64,000 bases of DNA from Ahniella affigens (GTDB lineage: Bacteria; Pseudomonadota; Gammaproteobacteria; Xanthomonadales; Ahniellaceae): NCBI RefSeq assembly GCF_003015185.1, contig NZ_CP027860.1, forward strand, positions 5,363,001 through 5,427,000, in the 5' to 3' direction. Below, piece by piece: positions 35,649 to 44,238 of this stretch (positions are counted from its first letter, which is position 1; the number at the start of each line of letters is the position of its first letter). The notes under the pieces were generated by a model. It did no database searches. It had not been told where the DNA came from and was given only the letters and a program-made list of their open reading frames with translations. The translations under genes and the position numbers were made by a program.

Positions 35649-36326
35649 ATGAAGCAACGCGTTGCGATCATTGACGATGACTCCGAGGTTCGGCATCGAA
35701 TTGCGGACCTGATGGCCGACAGCGATTCGTATCGCCTCGCCTGGACCGCACCGAATCTACAAACGGCGCGTTTGATGCTGAGTCAACCCTTCGATTTGTT
35801 ACTGCTCGATCTCGGCTTGCCTGATGGACGCGGTTCGGTGCTGCTGCCGTCGATTCGGGCGCTGATGCCCGCCGCACTCGTTCTCGCCTTTACGATTTTC
35901 GATGACGAGGCTAACGTCATCGAGGCGATCGAAGCGGGCGTCGATGGCTACCTGTTGAAAACTGCCGATGCGCGCGTTCTGGTCGACGCCTTGGATAGCG
36001 CCGCGCGCAACGAATGCCCGATCTCGCCAGCGGTCGCTGGTTTTCTGTTCAAGCGCCTGCGCCGGCAGGAGCGGGCGCAGCCGGCAGCGGCCCAACGGCC
36101 GGCACCGGACTCGGCCCACATCATGCAGTTGACTGCTCGTGAGCGCGATGTCCTGGAGGCGCTCGCGCGTGGCATTTCGTATCGGGAAGCGGCCGAAGGG
36201 CTTGGCATGAGCGTCAATACGCTCTCCCATCACGTCAAGAACCTGTATCCAAAGCTCGCGGCAACCTCGCGCTCCGAGGCGATTTTTCACGCGGTTCGCG
36301 ACGGCATCATTCGACTCGATTCCTGA
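35649..36326 (+). CDS. LuxR/NarL-family response regulator
   Basis: 225 aa. Receiver: IIDDDSEVRHRIADLM with the acidic cluster near residue 8-10, the phospho-acceptor Asp in LLLLDLGLPDG, and KTADARVLV with the conserved Lys. A linker rich in Arg and Gln/Ala leads to the HTH (LTARERDVLEALARGISYRE, EGLGMSVNTLSHHVKNLY). The NarL-type recognition helix fits a HisKA_3 kinase partner, the one at 30185. Its gene sits between two FG-GAP genes that share a tandem TGTGAT element, its likely target. Confidence 0.88.
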   Translation: MKQRVAIIDDDSEVRHRIADLMADSDSYRLAWTAPNLQTARLMLSQPFDLLLLDLGLPDGRGSVLLPSIRALMPAALVLAFTIFDDEANVIEAIEAGVDGYLLKTADARVLVDALDSAARNECPISPAVAGFLFKRLRRQERAQPAAAQRPAPDSAHIMQLTARERDVLEALARGISYREAAEGLGMSVNTLSHHVKNLYPKLAATSRSEAIFHAVRDGIIRLDS

Positions 36327-36371
36327 GCCGGGCGACCCACGCATCGATCGTGGTCGATGGTACGGGTCGCA

Positions 36372-36395
36372 TGTGATCTGGGCTCTGTGATTCGC
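36372..36395 (+). promoter_or_regulatory. Tandem TGTGAT element before the second FG-GAP gene
   Basis: TGTGAT, 8 nt, TGTGATTCGC, matching 32156-32179 in order, spacing and distance (66 nt) to the ATG at 36462. The 8-nt spacers differ (CTGGGCTC here, CGGCACTA there), so the two boxes rather than the whole stretch are conserved. Confidence 0.6.
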
Positions 36396-36461
36396 AGTGG
36401 CTGGCTCATCGTGCAGACTTTGCCCTAGGTAACGCATTCATTGATGCGTCGGGATCTCGCC

Positions 36462-39400
36462 ATGAGTCGTCAAAATCGATGCCGTGCTGGAAACACGTTG
36501 CTTCTGGTCACATCCACGCTGGTCGGACTGATCACTAGCACGCCATCGCAGGCGTACTATGCAAACGGATATACCGATGTTCGCATCAACCCGCAGGGCG
36601 TCGAGCAGGCCCGCAACGGTGCTGCAGTGGCCGCACTCGGCGACCTCAACGGTGATGGCTATACCGACTTTGCGACCTCCGCGCCCAATGATGATTTCGG
36701 CGGCATTCTGCCAGGGGCGGGCGGCCTATCGGTGTTCCTTGGCACCGCCGAGCGCTGGGTCACGGGGCGCACAGCGCACACCCGGCTCTTTGGCACACAA
36801 ACTGGAGAGGCCTTCGCGAGCGCCGTCGCCGGTGTTGGTGATCTGAATGGCGATGGTTATGCCGACTTTGCAGTAGGTGCTCCGATGTTCGATCTGTCCG
36901 GCGCCAACGACGCCGGTCGCGTGCGCGTCTATTTTGGGCAGCCGAATGGAATCCCGGCATTGGCGGGCACGCTGCTGGGTGTCCAGGCGGGCGGCCAATT
37001 CGGATACGCAGTTGCCGCCGCGGGTGATCTGAACGGCGATGGCTACGCGGATTTGCTCGTCGGTGCGCCGCTGTACGACGATACAGGTCGCGTCGACTCA
37101 GGACAGGCGCAGATCTTTCTCGGCGGTGCCGGCACCAGTTTTGACAACACGGCCGATGCCGCGATGGCGCCTACCGCAGCGGGTAGCCGGTTTGGCACCA
37201 GCGTGGCGAGTGCCGGAGACTTCAACGGCGATGGCTTCGCCGATTTTGTGGTTGGCGTGCCGAGTGCCAGCCTAGGCCAGACTGGCGAAGGCGCCGGACT
37301 CCTCTACCTTGGCGTGACCGGTACGATCGACACCATCGTCGACCTCACATTTGAAAGCGACCAAGCCGGTGCGGCACTCGGTGTCGCGATTGCCGCGGGT
37401 GGTGACGTCAATGGCGATGGCTATTCCGATGTGGTGCTCGGGGCCCCTCGGTTTGATGACGTCCAGTCTGACGAGGGAGCGGCGTTCGTCTACTTTGGCG
37501 GCATGAGCCCAGACAGTGTTCGGGATCAGATCCTGCAGTTCGATGTTGCGGGCGAACTCGTTGGCAGCAGTCTTGATCTCGCCGATACCAACGGCGATGG
37601 CTATGCCGACCTTGGGTTGGGCGTGCCGGCAGCCACTGACTTTGGGATCGCTGGCTTTGGCAAAGCGCGAATCATTACGGGGGGCAGTAGCGGACTTGGA
37701 GTCGACATGTTCGACGTTCGCGGCAGCTATACCACGACCAACGCCGGTCGCCTGGGCACTGCCCTTGCCTTCGCCGACTACAACGCAGACGGATTTCCCG
37801 AATTGCTCATCGGCGCACCGAACGAGAACGCGCCCAATGCAACGGGTCAGGGTGCTGCTTACCTGGTGCGGTCCAATCGGCGGCTGGCGACCGCAATTGA
37901 CGCCAGCCTGCCTGGCCTGCAGCCGGGCGCTCAGCAAGGCTATGCCATGGCCACCGGTGATCTGAACGGCGACGGATTGTCTGACCTCGTCGTAGGGCAG
38001 CCTCTGTACGACCAGAGCGCCGTGGATACGGGGCGCGTCGAAATCTACTACGGCACGCTAAACGGACTTGATCCCGATCCTGATCTGAGCTTGATTGGCG
38101 CGGTCGCCCACGCACAGTTTGGGCGCGCCTTGGTGATCGGCGATTTCAACCGCGATGGCTACGGTGATCTGGCGATCGGTGCGCCAACGCAAACTACGAA
38201 TGGCGGGGAGGTACACCTCTATCTCGGATCGGCATCTGCGTTGGATACGACGGTCGACCGAGTGCTGAGCGGCCCGCAGATCGGCGCACAGTTCGGCGAC
38301 ACCCTTGCGAACGCTGGCGATATGACTGGTGATGGATACCCGGAGCTTGTAGTTGGCGCGCCGCTTGCCGATGTCAACGGCACCGCCGATGCAGGGATCG
38401 CGTACTTCTACCGAGGCGACCCGGCTGGATTATCAGCCATGCCGCAAGAGCTTCGAGGCAGTGCTGTCGAGATGAAACTCGGCCGAAGTCTTGCGGCTTC
38501 GGGCGACGTCAATGGCGATGGCTTTAATGATCTCGCGGTGGGGTCTAAAGAGGGTGCGAGCGATGACGGACGCGTCCGCATTTTGTTTGGTGCCGAATCT
38601 CTCGACATGCAAGTCGACCAAATTATCGACGTCGGTCAGTCAGGCGGACGATGCAGCGAGGGACTTGCCGGCGCCGGCGACTTTGATGGCGATGGCTATT
38701 CGGATCTGGTGGTTGGCTGCCCAGGCCCCACACAGGCCAGCGGCCAGGAGGGTTTCGTCGGGTTGTACCGTGGCGGGTTCGGGCTCGGCCTGTCGAATCA
38801 GCCCGCCCAGCAGTTCCTGACCACGCTCCCAGCGAGCGAGTTTGGTCGGGCTATCATTGGCGGTGGGGATATCGATGGCGATGGCTATGCCGATGTCGTG
38901 ATCGGCCAACCCGCTGCGAGTACAGGGGGTCGCACAGCCAACGGCGCGTTGCGCTGGCAACTCGGCAGCCCCGATCTGGATGCCGATTCGGGCACAGAGA
39001 TCAGCATTCCGGCCGATCACCTTCGGCTCGGGAGCGCCCTCGCCATGGGTGATTTCGACGGCGATGGATTTGCCGACATAGCTGTTGGCGCGCCAGGTGC
39101 GACCGGTGGCGCCGCCTCTGCCGGCAGCGTACACATTATTTCGGCCAACGGCCCTGGGCGCACCACGCGAGCGCAACAGTTTCGGAGTGTCTCGGTGCCG
39201 CTCGACTTCAACACTGGCACCAGTGCCGACAACCGCGTTGCCATTGCCATGACTGGTCAGGGCACTCGCGGGAGCGAACGTGCGCGGCTTGAGGCACGAA
39301 TTTGTCCAAATATGCAGCCATTCGATGACTTGAATTGCCAAACAACCTATAGCGACTGGTTCGAGTTGCCGCGGGAAGATCCGTCGATGGTTGCGGTGGC

Positions 39401-39602
39401 AAGCTTTCCGCCGCTTTTGCAAGCCACGACATATCGCTGGGCGGCGCGCCTGCAATTTGCTGCGATCACGAGTCAGCAGGCGGGCATCATGCTGCCCGAG
39501 CACATCGCGAACGTTGGGCCATGGCGACGGATGCGCGCGAGCGCTGAGCTCAGCGACCTACGCACGACCAACAATGTACTGCTGAGCGATGGCTTTGAAT
39601 GA
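36462..39602 (+). CDS. Giant secreted FG-GAP double-propeller protein, paralogue 2
   Basis: 1046 aa from the ATG at 36462, which has GGGA 7 nt upstream and begins MSR like paralogue 1; an in-frame ATG at 36444 is less likely because the matching ATG in paralogue 1 is followed by a stop. A normal signal peptide (TLLLVTSTLVGLITSTPSQA) precedes YYANG. It has 14 FG-GAP motifs in the same order as paralogue 1, including the same degenerate seventh (FADYNADGFPE), so the pair arose by duplication of the whole double propeller. It has the same FN3-like C-terminal domain and ends VLLSDGFE. It differs mainly in lacking the R2-derived leader. Confidence 0.9.
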   Translation: MSRQNRCRAGNTLLLVTSTLVGLITSTPSQAYYANGYTDVRINPQGVEQARNGAAVAALGDLNGDGYTDFATSAPNDDFGGILPGAGGLSVFLGTAERWVTGRTAHTRLFGTQTGEAFASAVAGVGDLNGDGYADFAVGAPMFDLSGANDAGRVRVYFGQPNGIPALAGTLLGVQAGGQFGYAVAAAGDLNGDGYADLLVGAPLYDDTGRVDSGQAQIFLGGAGTSFDNTADAAMAPTAAGSRFGTSVASAGDFNGDGFADFVVGVPSASLGQTGEGAGLLYLGVTGTIDTIVDLTFESDQAGAALGVAIAAGGDVNGDGYSDVVLGAPRFDDVQSDEGAAFVYFGGMSPDSVRDQILQFDVAGELVGSSLDLADTNGDGYADLGLGVPAATDFGIAGFGKARIITGGSSGLGVDMFDVRGSYTTTNAGRLGTALAFADYNADGFPELLIGAPNENAPNATGQGAAYLVRSNRRLATAIDASLPGLQPGAQQGYAMATGDLNGDGLSDLVVGQPLYDQSAVDTGRVEIYYGTLNGLDPDPDLSLIGAVAHAQFGRALVIGDFNRDGYGDLAIGAPTQTTNGGEVHLYLGSASALDTTVDRVLSGPQIGAQFGDTLANAGDMTGDGYPELVVGAPLADVNGTADAGIAYFYRGDPAGLSAMPQELRGSAVEMKLGRSLAASGDVNGDGFNDLAVGSKEGASDDGRVRILFGAESLDMQVDQIIDVGQSGGRCSEGLAGAGDFDGDGYSDLVVGCPGPTQASGQEGFVGLYRGGFGLGLSNQPAQQFLTTLPASEFGRAIIGGGDIDGDGYADVVIGQPAASTGGRTANGALRWQLGSPDLDADSGTEISIPADHLRLGSALAMGDFDGDGFADIAVGAPGATGGAASAGSVHIISANGPGRTTRAQQFRSVSVPLDFNTGTSADNRVAIAMTGQGTRGSERARLEARICPNMQPFDDLNCQTTYSDWFELPREDPSMVAVASFPPLLQATTYRWAARLQFAAITSQQAGIMLPEHIANVGPWRRMRASAELSDLRTTNNVLLSDGFE

Positions 39603-39635
39603 GTAAGCCGGCGGCCAGTTGGGCAGAAAAAAAGA

Positions 39636-39663
39636 GGCGGCCCGAAAGCCGCCCCTTTAATTG
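39636..39663 (+). terminator. Terminator after the FG-GAP locus
   Basis: GGCGGC (39636-39641), loop CCGAAA, GCCGCC (39648-39653), preceded by a run of seven A and followed by TTTAATT. The flanking A and T runs suggest it works in both directions between the convergent FG-GAP and P-domain genes. Confidence 0.8.
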
Positions 39664-39715
39664 CTTTGTGCCACCTAAAACCGGGCCGAACGCCGGTGAT
39701 CGGACACTTAGGGAC

Positions 39716-39865
39716 GGTCTGAATAAGTCCATCCTGGACTTTCAGACCCGCACTGAGTCCGGCACATGTCTGGACTCAGTGCTCCAGAATCAAGCACTTG
39801 CGTGCTCGATTCTGGGCGGGTCATCCATTGACCGCATCGCCTCTGAACTTGTTCAGAGGCTCCTG
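39716..39865. repeat. Full-length R2 repeat: array of four hairpins
   Basis: Four stem-loops in a row: GGTCTGAATAAGTCCA with TGGACTTTCAGACC (39716-39748), ACTGAGTCC with GGACTCAGT (39752-39780), CCAGAATC with GATTCTGG (39784-39815), and the near-palindrome CCTCTGAACTTGTTCAGAGG (39840-39859). It lies between the FG-GAP terminator and the stop of the P-domain gene on the opposite strand. Confidence 0.75.
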
Positions 39866-39880
39866 AGCTGTTCGCTACGT

Positions 39881-41662
39881 TCAGATCGTCTGTCGACGCA
39901 CCCAGGCAAAGCCCAGGAAGCCCAGGATCAGCGCGAACAGACCAAGGCTGTTCAGCACCGGAACGGACGTTTGCGCGCCGACCAGTACCTGGAAGCCGCA
40001 GTTGCCAGCGTTCGTGGCGGCATCGGTTGCGCTGCACGTGACGCTCGTGACGCCGGTCGAGAAGATCGAACCACTCGCCGGAGCACAAGTCGCTGCGCCG
40101 ACGCCCGGACAATTGTCGGTCACGACCGGGGCCGTGAAGTTGACCGTTGCACCTTGCTGAGAGGTCGGTTGGGTCGCGATGTCGGTCGGGCAGGTCATCA
40201 CAGGTGCTTCGGTGTCGTTGACCGTCACCGTAAAGCCGCACGTCGGGCCGGCTTGCGCGGTGCACGTCACGTTGGTGACGCCAAGCCCGAAGCTGTTGCC
40301 GCTGGTGGCATCACAGGTGATCGTGCCGCAGCCCGGGTCGCCGGTTGGTGCGGCGAAGGTCACGGGCGACGCGCAGGTGCCGGCGGCCGTGCTCGACGAG
40401 ACGTTTGCCGGGCAGACAATGGCCACGCAAGGTGCCGTGCCCAGAACGAAAGCCAATGCCGAACTATCGATCGAGCCGGTATCGCCAGCCAGGTCGTCCG
40501 ACACTGTCAGCGTCCACGTGCCGTTCGGGTCCTCTCCGGTGAATGCGGACATCGACTCTTCGGGCACGAGGTTCGCCGCCGTCACGAGATTTGCGTAGAC
40601 ATTGTCAGTAGTCGTGGTCGCAGCATTGTCATCCCACAGGGTGCCGTTGAAGACATTGTCGTTGCCAGCACCATTGTCGGTGGTCAGAGTCACGACCGTG
40701 CCAGTTGGCGACGTCAGCGTGATGTCCATGTCCGCCGCGAACGTGTGCGTGATGTTGGTGGTCAGCGTCGTGTCGACGATGACCCCAGTCAGGCCACTCA
40801 CGTTGATCGTATGCGTGGTCGTCGCGACATCGGCAATCGCTACCGGGGTCGTGTTGACGAAGCCGGTCGCCGGGGTCAGCGTGGGAGAAGACGTCAACGT
40901 GTGCGCATCGATCGTGAAGCCATCGATCGAACCGGTGTCGCCGGCCAGATCGTCGGTCACTGTCAGCGTCCAAGTGCCGTTCGGGTCTTCACCACGGAAT
41001 GCGCCCAGGCTGCCTTCCGCAACCAGCGGCGTCGCCGTGGTCAGGTTGACGTACACCTGGTCCGTGGTCACGCCATCGTTGGTCGTGTACGGCACGGCAC
41101 CCGCCGGGTTGGCGTCGTCGTCGAAGAACGAGCCGTTGAACACGTTGTCGTTGCCGGCGCCGTTGTCAGTCGAAATCGTGACGACCGTACCCGCTGGCGA
41201 CGTCAGCGTGATGTCCATGTCGGCTGCGAACGTATGGGTGAGCAGCGCCGTCAGATCAACGTCCCACAGATACGTGCCAGCGCCCGCGATCGTGAGCGTC
41301 GACGTGTTGGTCGCGACGTCATTGATCGGCACGGGGGTCGAATTGGTGGCCGACGTCGTGGTGACGGTCATGCCGGACGGCGGGGTTGGGCCGCTGCCAG
41401 TCGGAACGCGCGCGACCGTACGACGGTTCGCTTCATACGAGCGCGTCGGATCGTCTCCGCCCATTCCGTTTTGCAGGTCTTTGAACTGACTTTGCAGCGA
41501 CGCAATCTGAGCCGCGGTATCAACGCCCGTTTGCTGCTTCAATGATTCGATTTGCGCGGCAATACCACGCATCGTTTGATAAGTCGCCAATTTCTCAGGA
41601 TTGGCATTGGCCTGCGTGGCCAACAAGGCCAGTGCAAGTATCGACAGCTTTTGAATCTTCAT
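39881..41662 (-). CDS. Secreted P-domain/HYR protein with VPVL-type C-terminal anchor
   Basis: 593 aa from the ATG at 41662, which starts the signal peptide KIQKLSILALALLATQANA. A coiled coil (IAAQIESLKQQTGVDTAAQI) follows. Two proprotein-convertase P-domains lie in tandem (about 120-270 and 275-415), each with THTFAADMDITLTSP, AGNDNVFNG and EDPNGTWTLTVTDDLAGDTG. Two HYR-like repeats with paired Cys follow (about 425-565). The C-terminus SVPVLNSLGLFALILGFLGF then VRRQTI is a hydrophobic segment plus Arg, like an IPTL-CTERM sorting signal. The region before the gene has an AT-rich stretch (41809-41841) that probably holds its promoter. Confidence 0.87.
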   Translation of the reverse strand: MKIQKLSILALALLATQANANPEKLATYQTMRGIAAQIESLKQQTGVDTAAQIASLQSQFKDLQNGMGGDDPTRSYEANRRTVARVPTGSGPTPPSGMTVTTTSATNSTPVPINDVATNTSTLTIAGAGTYLWDVDLTALLTHTFAADMDITLTSPAGTVVTISTDNGAGNDNVFNGSFFDDDANPAGAVPYTTNDGVTTDQVYVNLTTATPLVAEGSLGAFRGEDPNGTWTLTVTDDLAGDTGSIDGFTIDAHTLTSSPTLTPATGFVNTTPVAIADVATTTHTINVSGLTGVIVDTTLTTNITHTFAADMDITLTSPTGTVVTLTTDNGAGNDNVFNGTLWDDNAATTTTDNVYANLVTAANLVPEESMSAFTGEDPNGTWTLTVSDDLAGDTGSIDSSALAFVLGTAPCVAIVCPANVSSSTAAGTCASPVTFAAPTGDPGCGTITCDATSGNSFGLGVTNVTCTAQAGPTCGFTVTVNDTEAPVMTCPTDIATQPTSQQGATVNFTAPVVTDNCPGVGAATCAPASGSIFSTGVTSVTCSATDAATNAGNCGFQVLVGAQTSVPVLNSLGLFALILGFLGFAWVRRQTI

Positions 41663-41892
41663 GTGGTGTGCCCCGTCTAACGTCATGTCCCAGAAGTACC
41701 GGGCGGCCCGGTCCGAGCTGCAATGTAACGGCAATTTCACAATCGGGCAAATGGAATCCGAAGGACCTGCCCCGCCTGCTTGCACGACGATTTCCAGCGC
41801 AACCGCTAGATTCGTATAAAAGGTATATTAAACAATGTATTAGGGAAGCACTGAGGTTCCAATCATCCGGCCATGTGGCACTGCACAATTAG

Positions 41893-42654
41893 TTAGCGTG
41901 CCGCCTCCGCACCGATTTGCCGGGCCAATGTCTCAGCAGCCTCTAGCCATTCGGCCTCCTTCTTGCGGTAGTAGGCAGGGGCCCGCTTGGCCCGTGTCCG
42001 CATATCCTGAACCACCGCGAGCGCATCGGCCGGGCGCCCTTGTTGCGCGAGCAACTTCGCATACCGAAGCCGTCCTTCCTCACCCGGATAACTGGATGCG
42101 AGCACCGCAAATTCTTTCAGCGCGGCGGGGTATTCGCCCAGTGCTTCCAGGCAGCGTGCGTAAAGCAAATGGCCATCGTGGGATTGATAATCGGGATTGG
42201 CCGCGATCAATGCCTCCAGCACCTGTCGGGCCTCGGCGAACTTCGCTTGCTCCGCCTGTGCCTCGGCGAGGCCAAGCATGAAGGTCGGATCAGTTTGATA
42301 AGGGCCGGTCAGGCATTCCCGAAACAGCCGTTCGGCATTGACGAAATCGCCCAACTGCAATGATTCCCGCGCGAGTGCGCTCCGATTCTCCAGACTATTG
42401 TTGAGCGCGAGCTGATCGGCAATCTGCTGGCGCCGCCGTTCTGGGTTGATCCGATCCGCTACCGCACGCACCGTGCGTCGCGCGCTCGGGTTGTTGCGAA
42501 GTTCCGGCAGAACTTCCACCACGAGGTAAGCGACGCCGCCGATCAGCGGCAGCATCACAATAATCATGATCCAGTAGAGATTCCGTCCTGTCTTGGCCAC
42601 ATGAATGGCCAGGATGATCTGCAATAACAGCGAAATTCCGGCAAGCAAAGGCAT
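41893..42654 (-). CDS. PLDc_N/TPR inner-membrane protein
   Basis: 253 aa from the ATG at 42654; the longer frame adds 33 residues without signal features. Residues 1-55 hold two hydrophobic helices joined by the PLDc_N motif (AIHVAKTGRNLYWIMIIVML). The rest (about 85-240) is made of TPR-like helical pairs, e.g. ARESLQLGDFVNAERLFREC, FMLGLAEAQAEQAKFAEARQ and LYARCLEALGEYPAALKEF. It is probably a membrane-anchored scaffold. Function unknown. Confidence 0.75.
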   Translation of the reverse strand: MPLLAGISLLLQIILAIHVAKTGRNLYWIMIIVMLPLIGGVAYLVVEVLPELRNNPSARRTVRAVADRINPERRRQQIADQLALNNSLENRSALARESLQLGDFVNAERLFRECLTGPYQTDPTFMLGLAEAQAEQAKFAEARQVLEALIAANPDYQSHDGHLLYARCLEALGEYPAALKEFAVLASSYPGEEGRLRYAKLLAQQGRPADALAVVQDMRTRAKRAPAYYRKKEAEWLEAAETLARQIGAEAAR

Positions 42655-42795
42655 GGCGCAGTTCCAATGAGAAGGCAGCAGGGAGCCCCGGCATGGCTGG
42701 TCCAGGGTCTTCTTGGGCGATGCCCACAGTATGCCAGCGCCGCCGGGTTGCACGCGTGATCCGTGTGCGTTGCGATGTCCGGATGACCATCGTGC

Positions 42796-44055
42796 TCACT
42801 CGAATCCGTTCGCAAACAGCGCATCCTGAACGCACGTGTTCAGACTGACATTGACGTATCCGCTACTCATGACGCCGGCCACATCCACAAAGCCATCGCG
42901 ATCAAAATCCCCGGTGTAGACGCCACCCGAGGCACCCCCCGCGCCCGGCAGCGCGAGTGGCGTGGTTTCGAAGATCATGGCGCCCGTTTGTCTGGCCACA
43001 CTTGTCCGAAACGAAAACGCGATGTTGGCGCCGAGCAGGTCCTCTGCACCGTCGGCATCAAAATCGGCGGCGCTGACGTCGTCCAGATCGCCACCGAGAT
43101 CCACGAACGTCGCAGCATCGAGCCCGCCGGTGTTCCGACCGAGAAACAACGCCGCCCGATTGAATGGCGACAACGGCACGGCGCCGCTGTTCCGGAATAC
43201 ATGGCTCGCGACCAGGGCATCCAGCCGACCGTCATGGTTCAGATCGCGCAGTTCCACCTGGCGCGGCCGCGCCTCCGGTGCGATCACCGCACTCTCATTC
43301 TGCAAGACGACGAACTGGCCGTTGCCCTGGCTTTTCAGCACCACCAGATTGTCGCTCTCCAGTCCGGCGACCACGAGGTCGTCGATGTTGTCCGAATCAA
43401 TCCGACCCGCGGCAAGGCTCATCGGCAGATTCAATTCCGAGACGCCGAACGGCGAGCCGCTGGGCTGCTGGAACTGCCCGTTGCCGAGCCCAAGCCCGAT
43501 CGTGATCGCATTCAGCGTCGGCGCCGTGGCGGCCAAGTCCACGATGCCATCGCCATTGAAATCGCCACTCGTGATGTCCGAATAGGTATTCGACCCGGAC
43601 CCAACATCAATGACGCCCGCGCTGACAAACCCGCCCGTGCCATCGCCCAGCAGGCTGATGATGTCGTGAAAGCGCGTGACCACCGCCAGATCCGCGCGCT
43701 GGTCACCATTGAAATCGGCGCTGACGATTGCCTGACCCAGATTCCCATTGCCCAGTTCCACAGCCTGCGGCGACAAGCTGAAGTTGCCATTCGGCAGCCC
43801 GAGGAGCACCGAAAGCGACGTGATATTGACGTTCGCGGTGGCCATGTCCAGGTAGCCGTCGCCGTTAAAATCGGCGAGTGCGGCATCGCCCGGCACGCCG
43901 GTGCTGACAAACACACTGCACGAGCCACCCGGGCAAGTGACACCGCCGGGTGCGGGCGCAAAGCCGTAGTTCGCGCAGGCGGCGGATACGTCTGCCGGGA
44001 CTCGGAACAGACTGAACATCAATAGCGGTAACACAACGAATTTGCACGAACGCAT
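42796..44055 (-). CDS. Secreted single-propeller FG-GAP protein
   Basis: 419 aa with AAGGAG 7 nt before its ATG. A signal peptide ends DVSA before ACANYG. Seven FG-GAP motifs are recognisable (LADFNGDGYLD, SADFNGDQRAD, SGDFNGDGIVD, AGRIDSDNIDD, LRDLNHDGRLD, AADFDADGAED, TGDFDRDGFVD), one seven-bladed propeller, of which the fourth is degenerate. It ends ALFANGFE, the same tail type as the two giant FG-GAP proteins. A Cys pair CPGGSC lies near the N-terminus. It has no tandem TGTGAT element upstream. Confidence 0.87.
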   Translation of the reverse strand: MRSCKFVVLPLLMFSLFRVPADVSAACANYGFAPAPGGVTCPGGSCSVFVSTGVPGDAALADFNGDGYLDMATANVNITSLSVLLGLPNGNFSLSPQAVELGNGNLGQAIVSADFNGDQRADLAVVTRFHDIISLLGDGTGGFVSAGVIDVGSGSNTYSDITSGDFNGDGIVDLAATAPTLNAITIGLGLGNGQFQQPSGSPFGVSELNLPMSLAAGRIDSDNIDDLVVAGLESDNLVVLKSQGNGQFVVLQNESAVIAPEARPRQVELRDLNHDGRLDALVASHVFRNSGAVPLSPFNRAALFLGRNTGGLDAATFVDLGGDLDDVSAADFDADGAEDLLGANIAFSFRTSVARQTGAMIFETTPLALPGAGGASGGVYTGDFDRDGFVDVAGVMSSGYVNVSLNTCVQDALFANGFE

Positions 44056-44238
44056 GGCGCACTCCTTGGTGGATTCAGGAGCACGAAGCGCGACGGATGG
44101 TCCGGACCGGTCAGAAAATCGGCCACCCCTGACGAAAGACAGGTCGCCGGCCAGGCGACGATCTTGCCGATGCGAACGGCTGCGACCCGCCAGGACAAAC
44201 GCTACACTCGGAAGCTGACCTGATCACCGGGGTAAACC

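Noticed and set aside
39599-41545. Long open frame (about 650 codons) opposite the P-domain gene
   Set aside because: Arg/Gly/Asp-rich translation without any domain; the frame is open only because the real gene on the other strand is GC-rich and repetitive.
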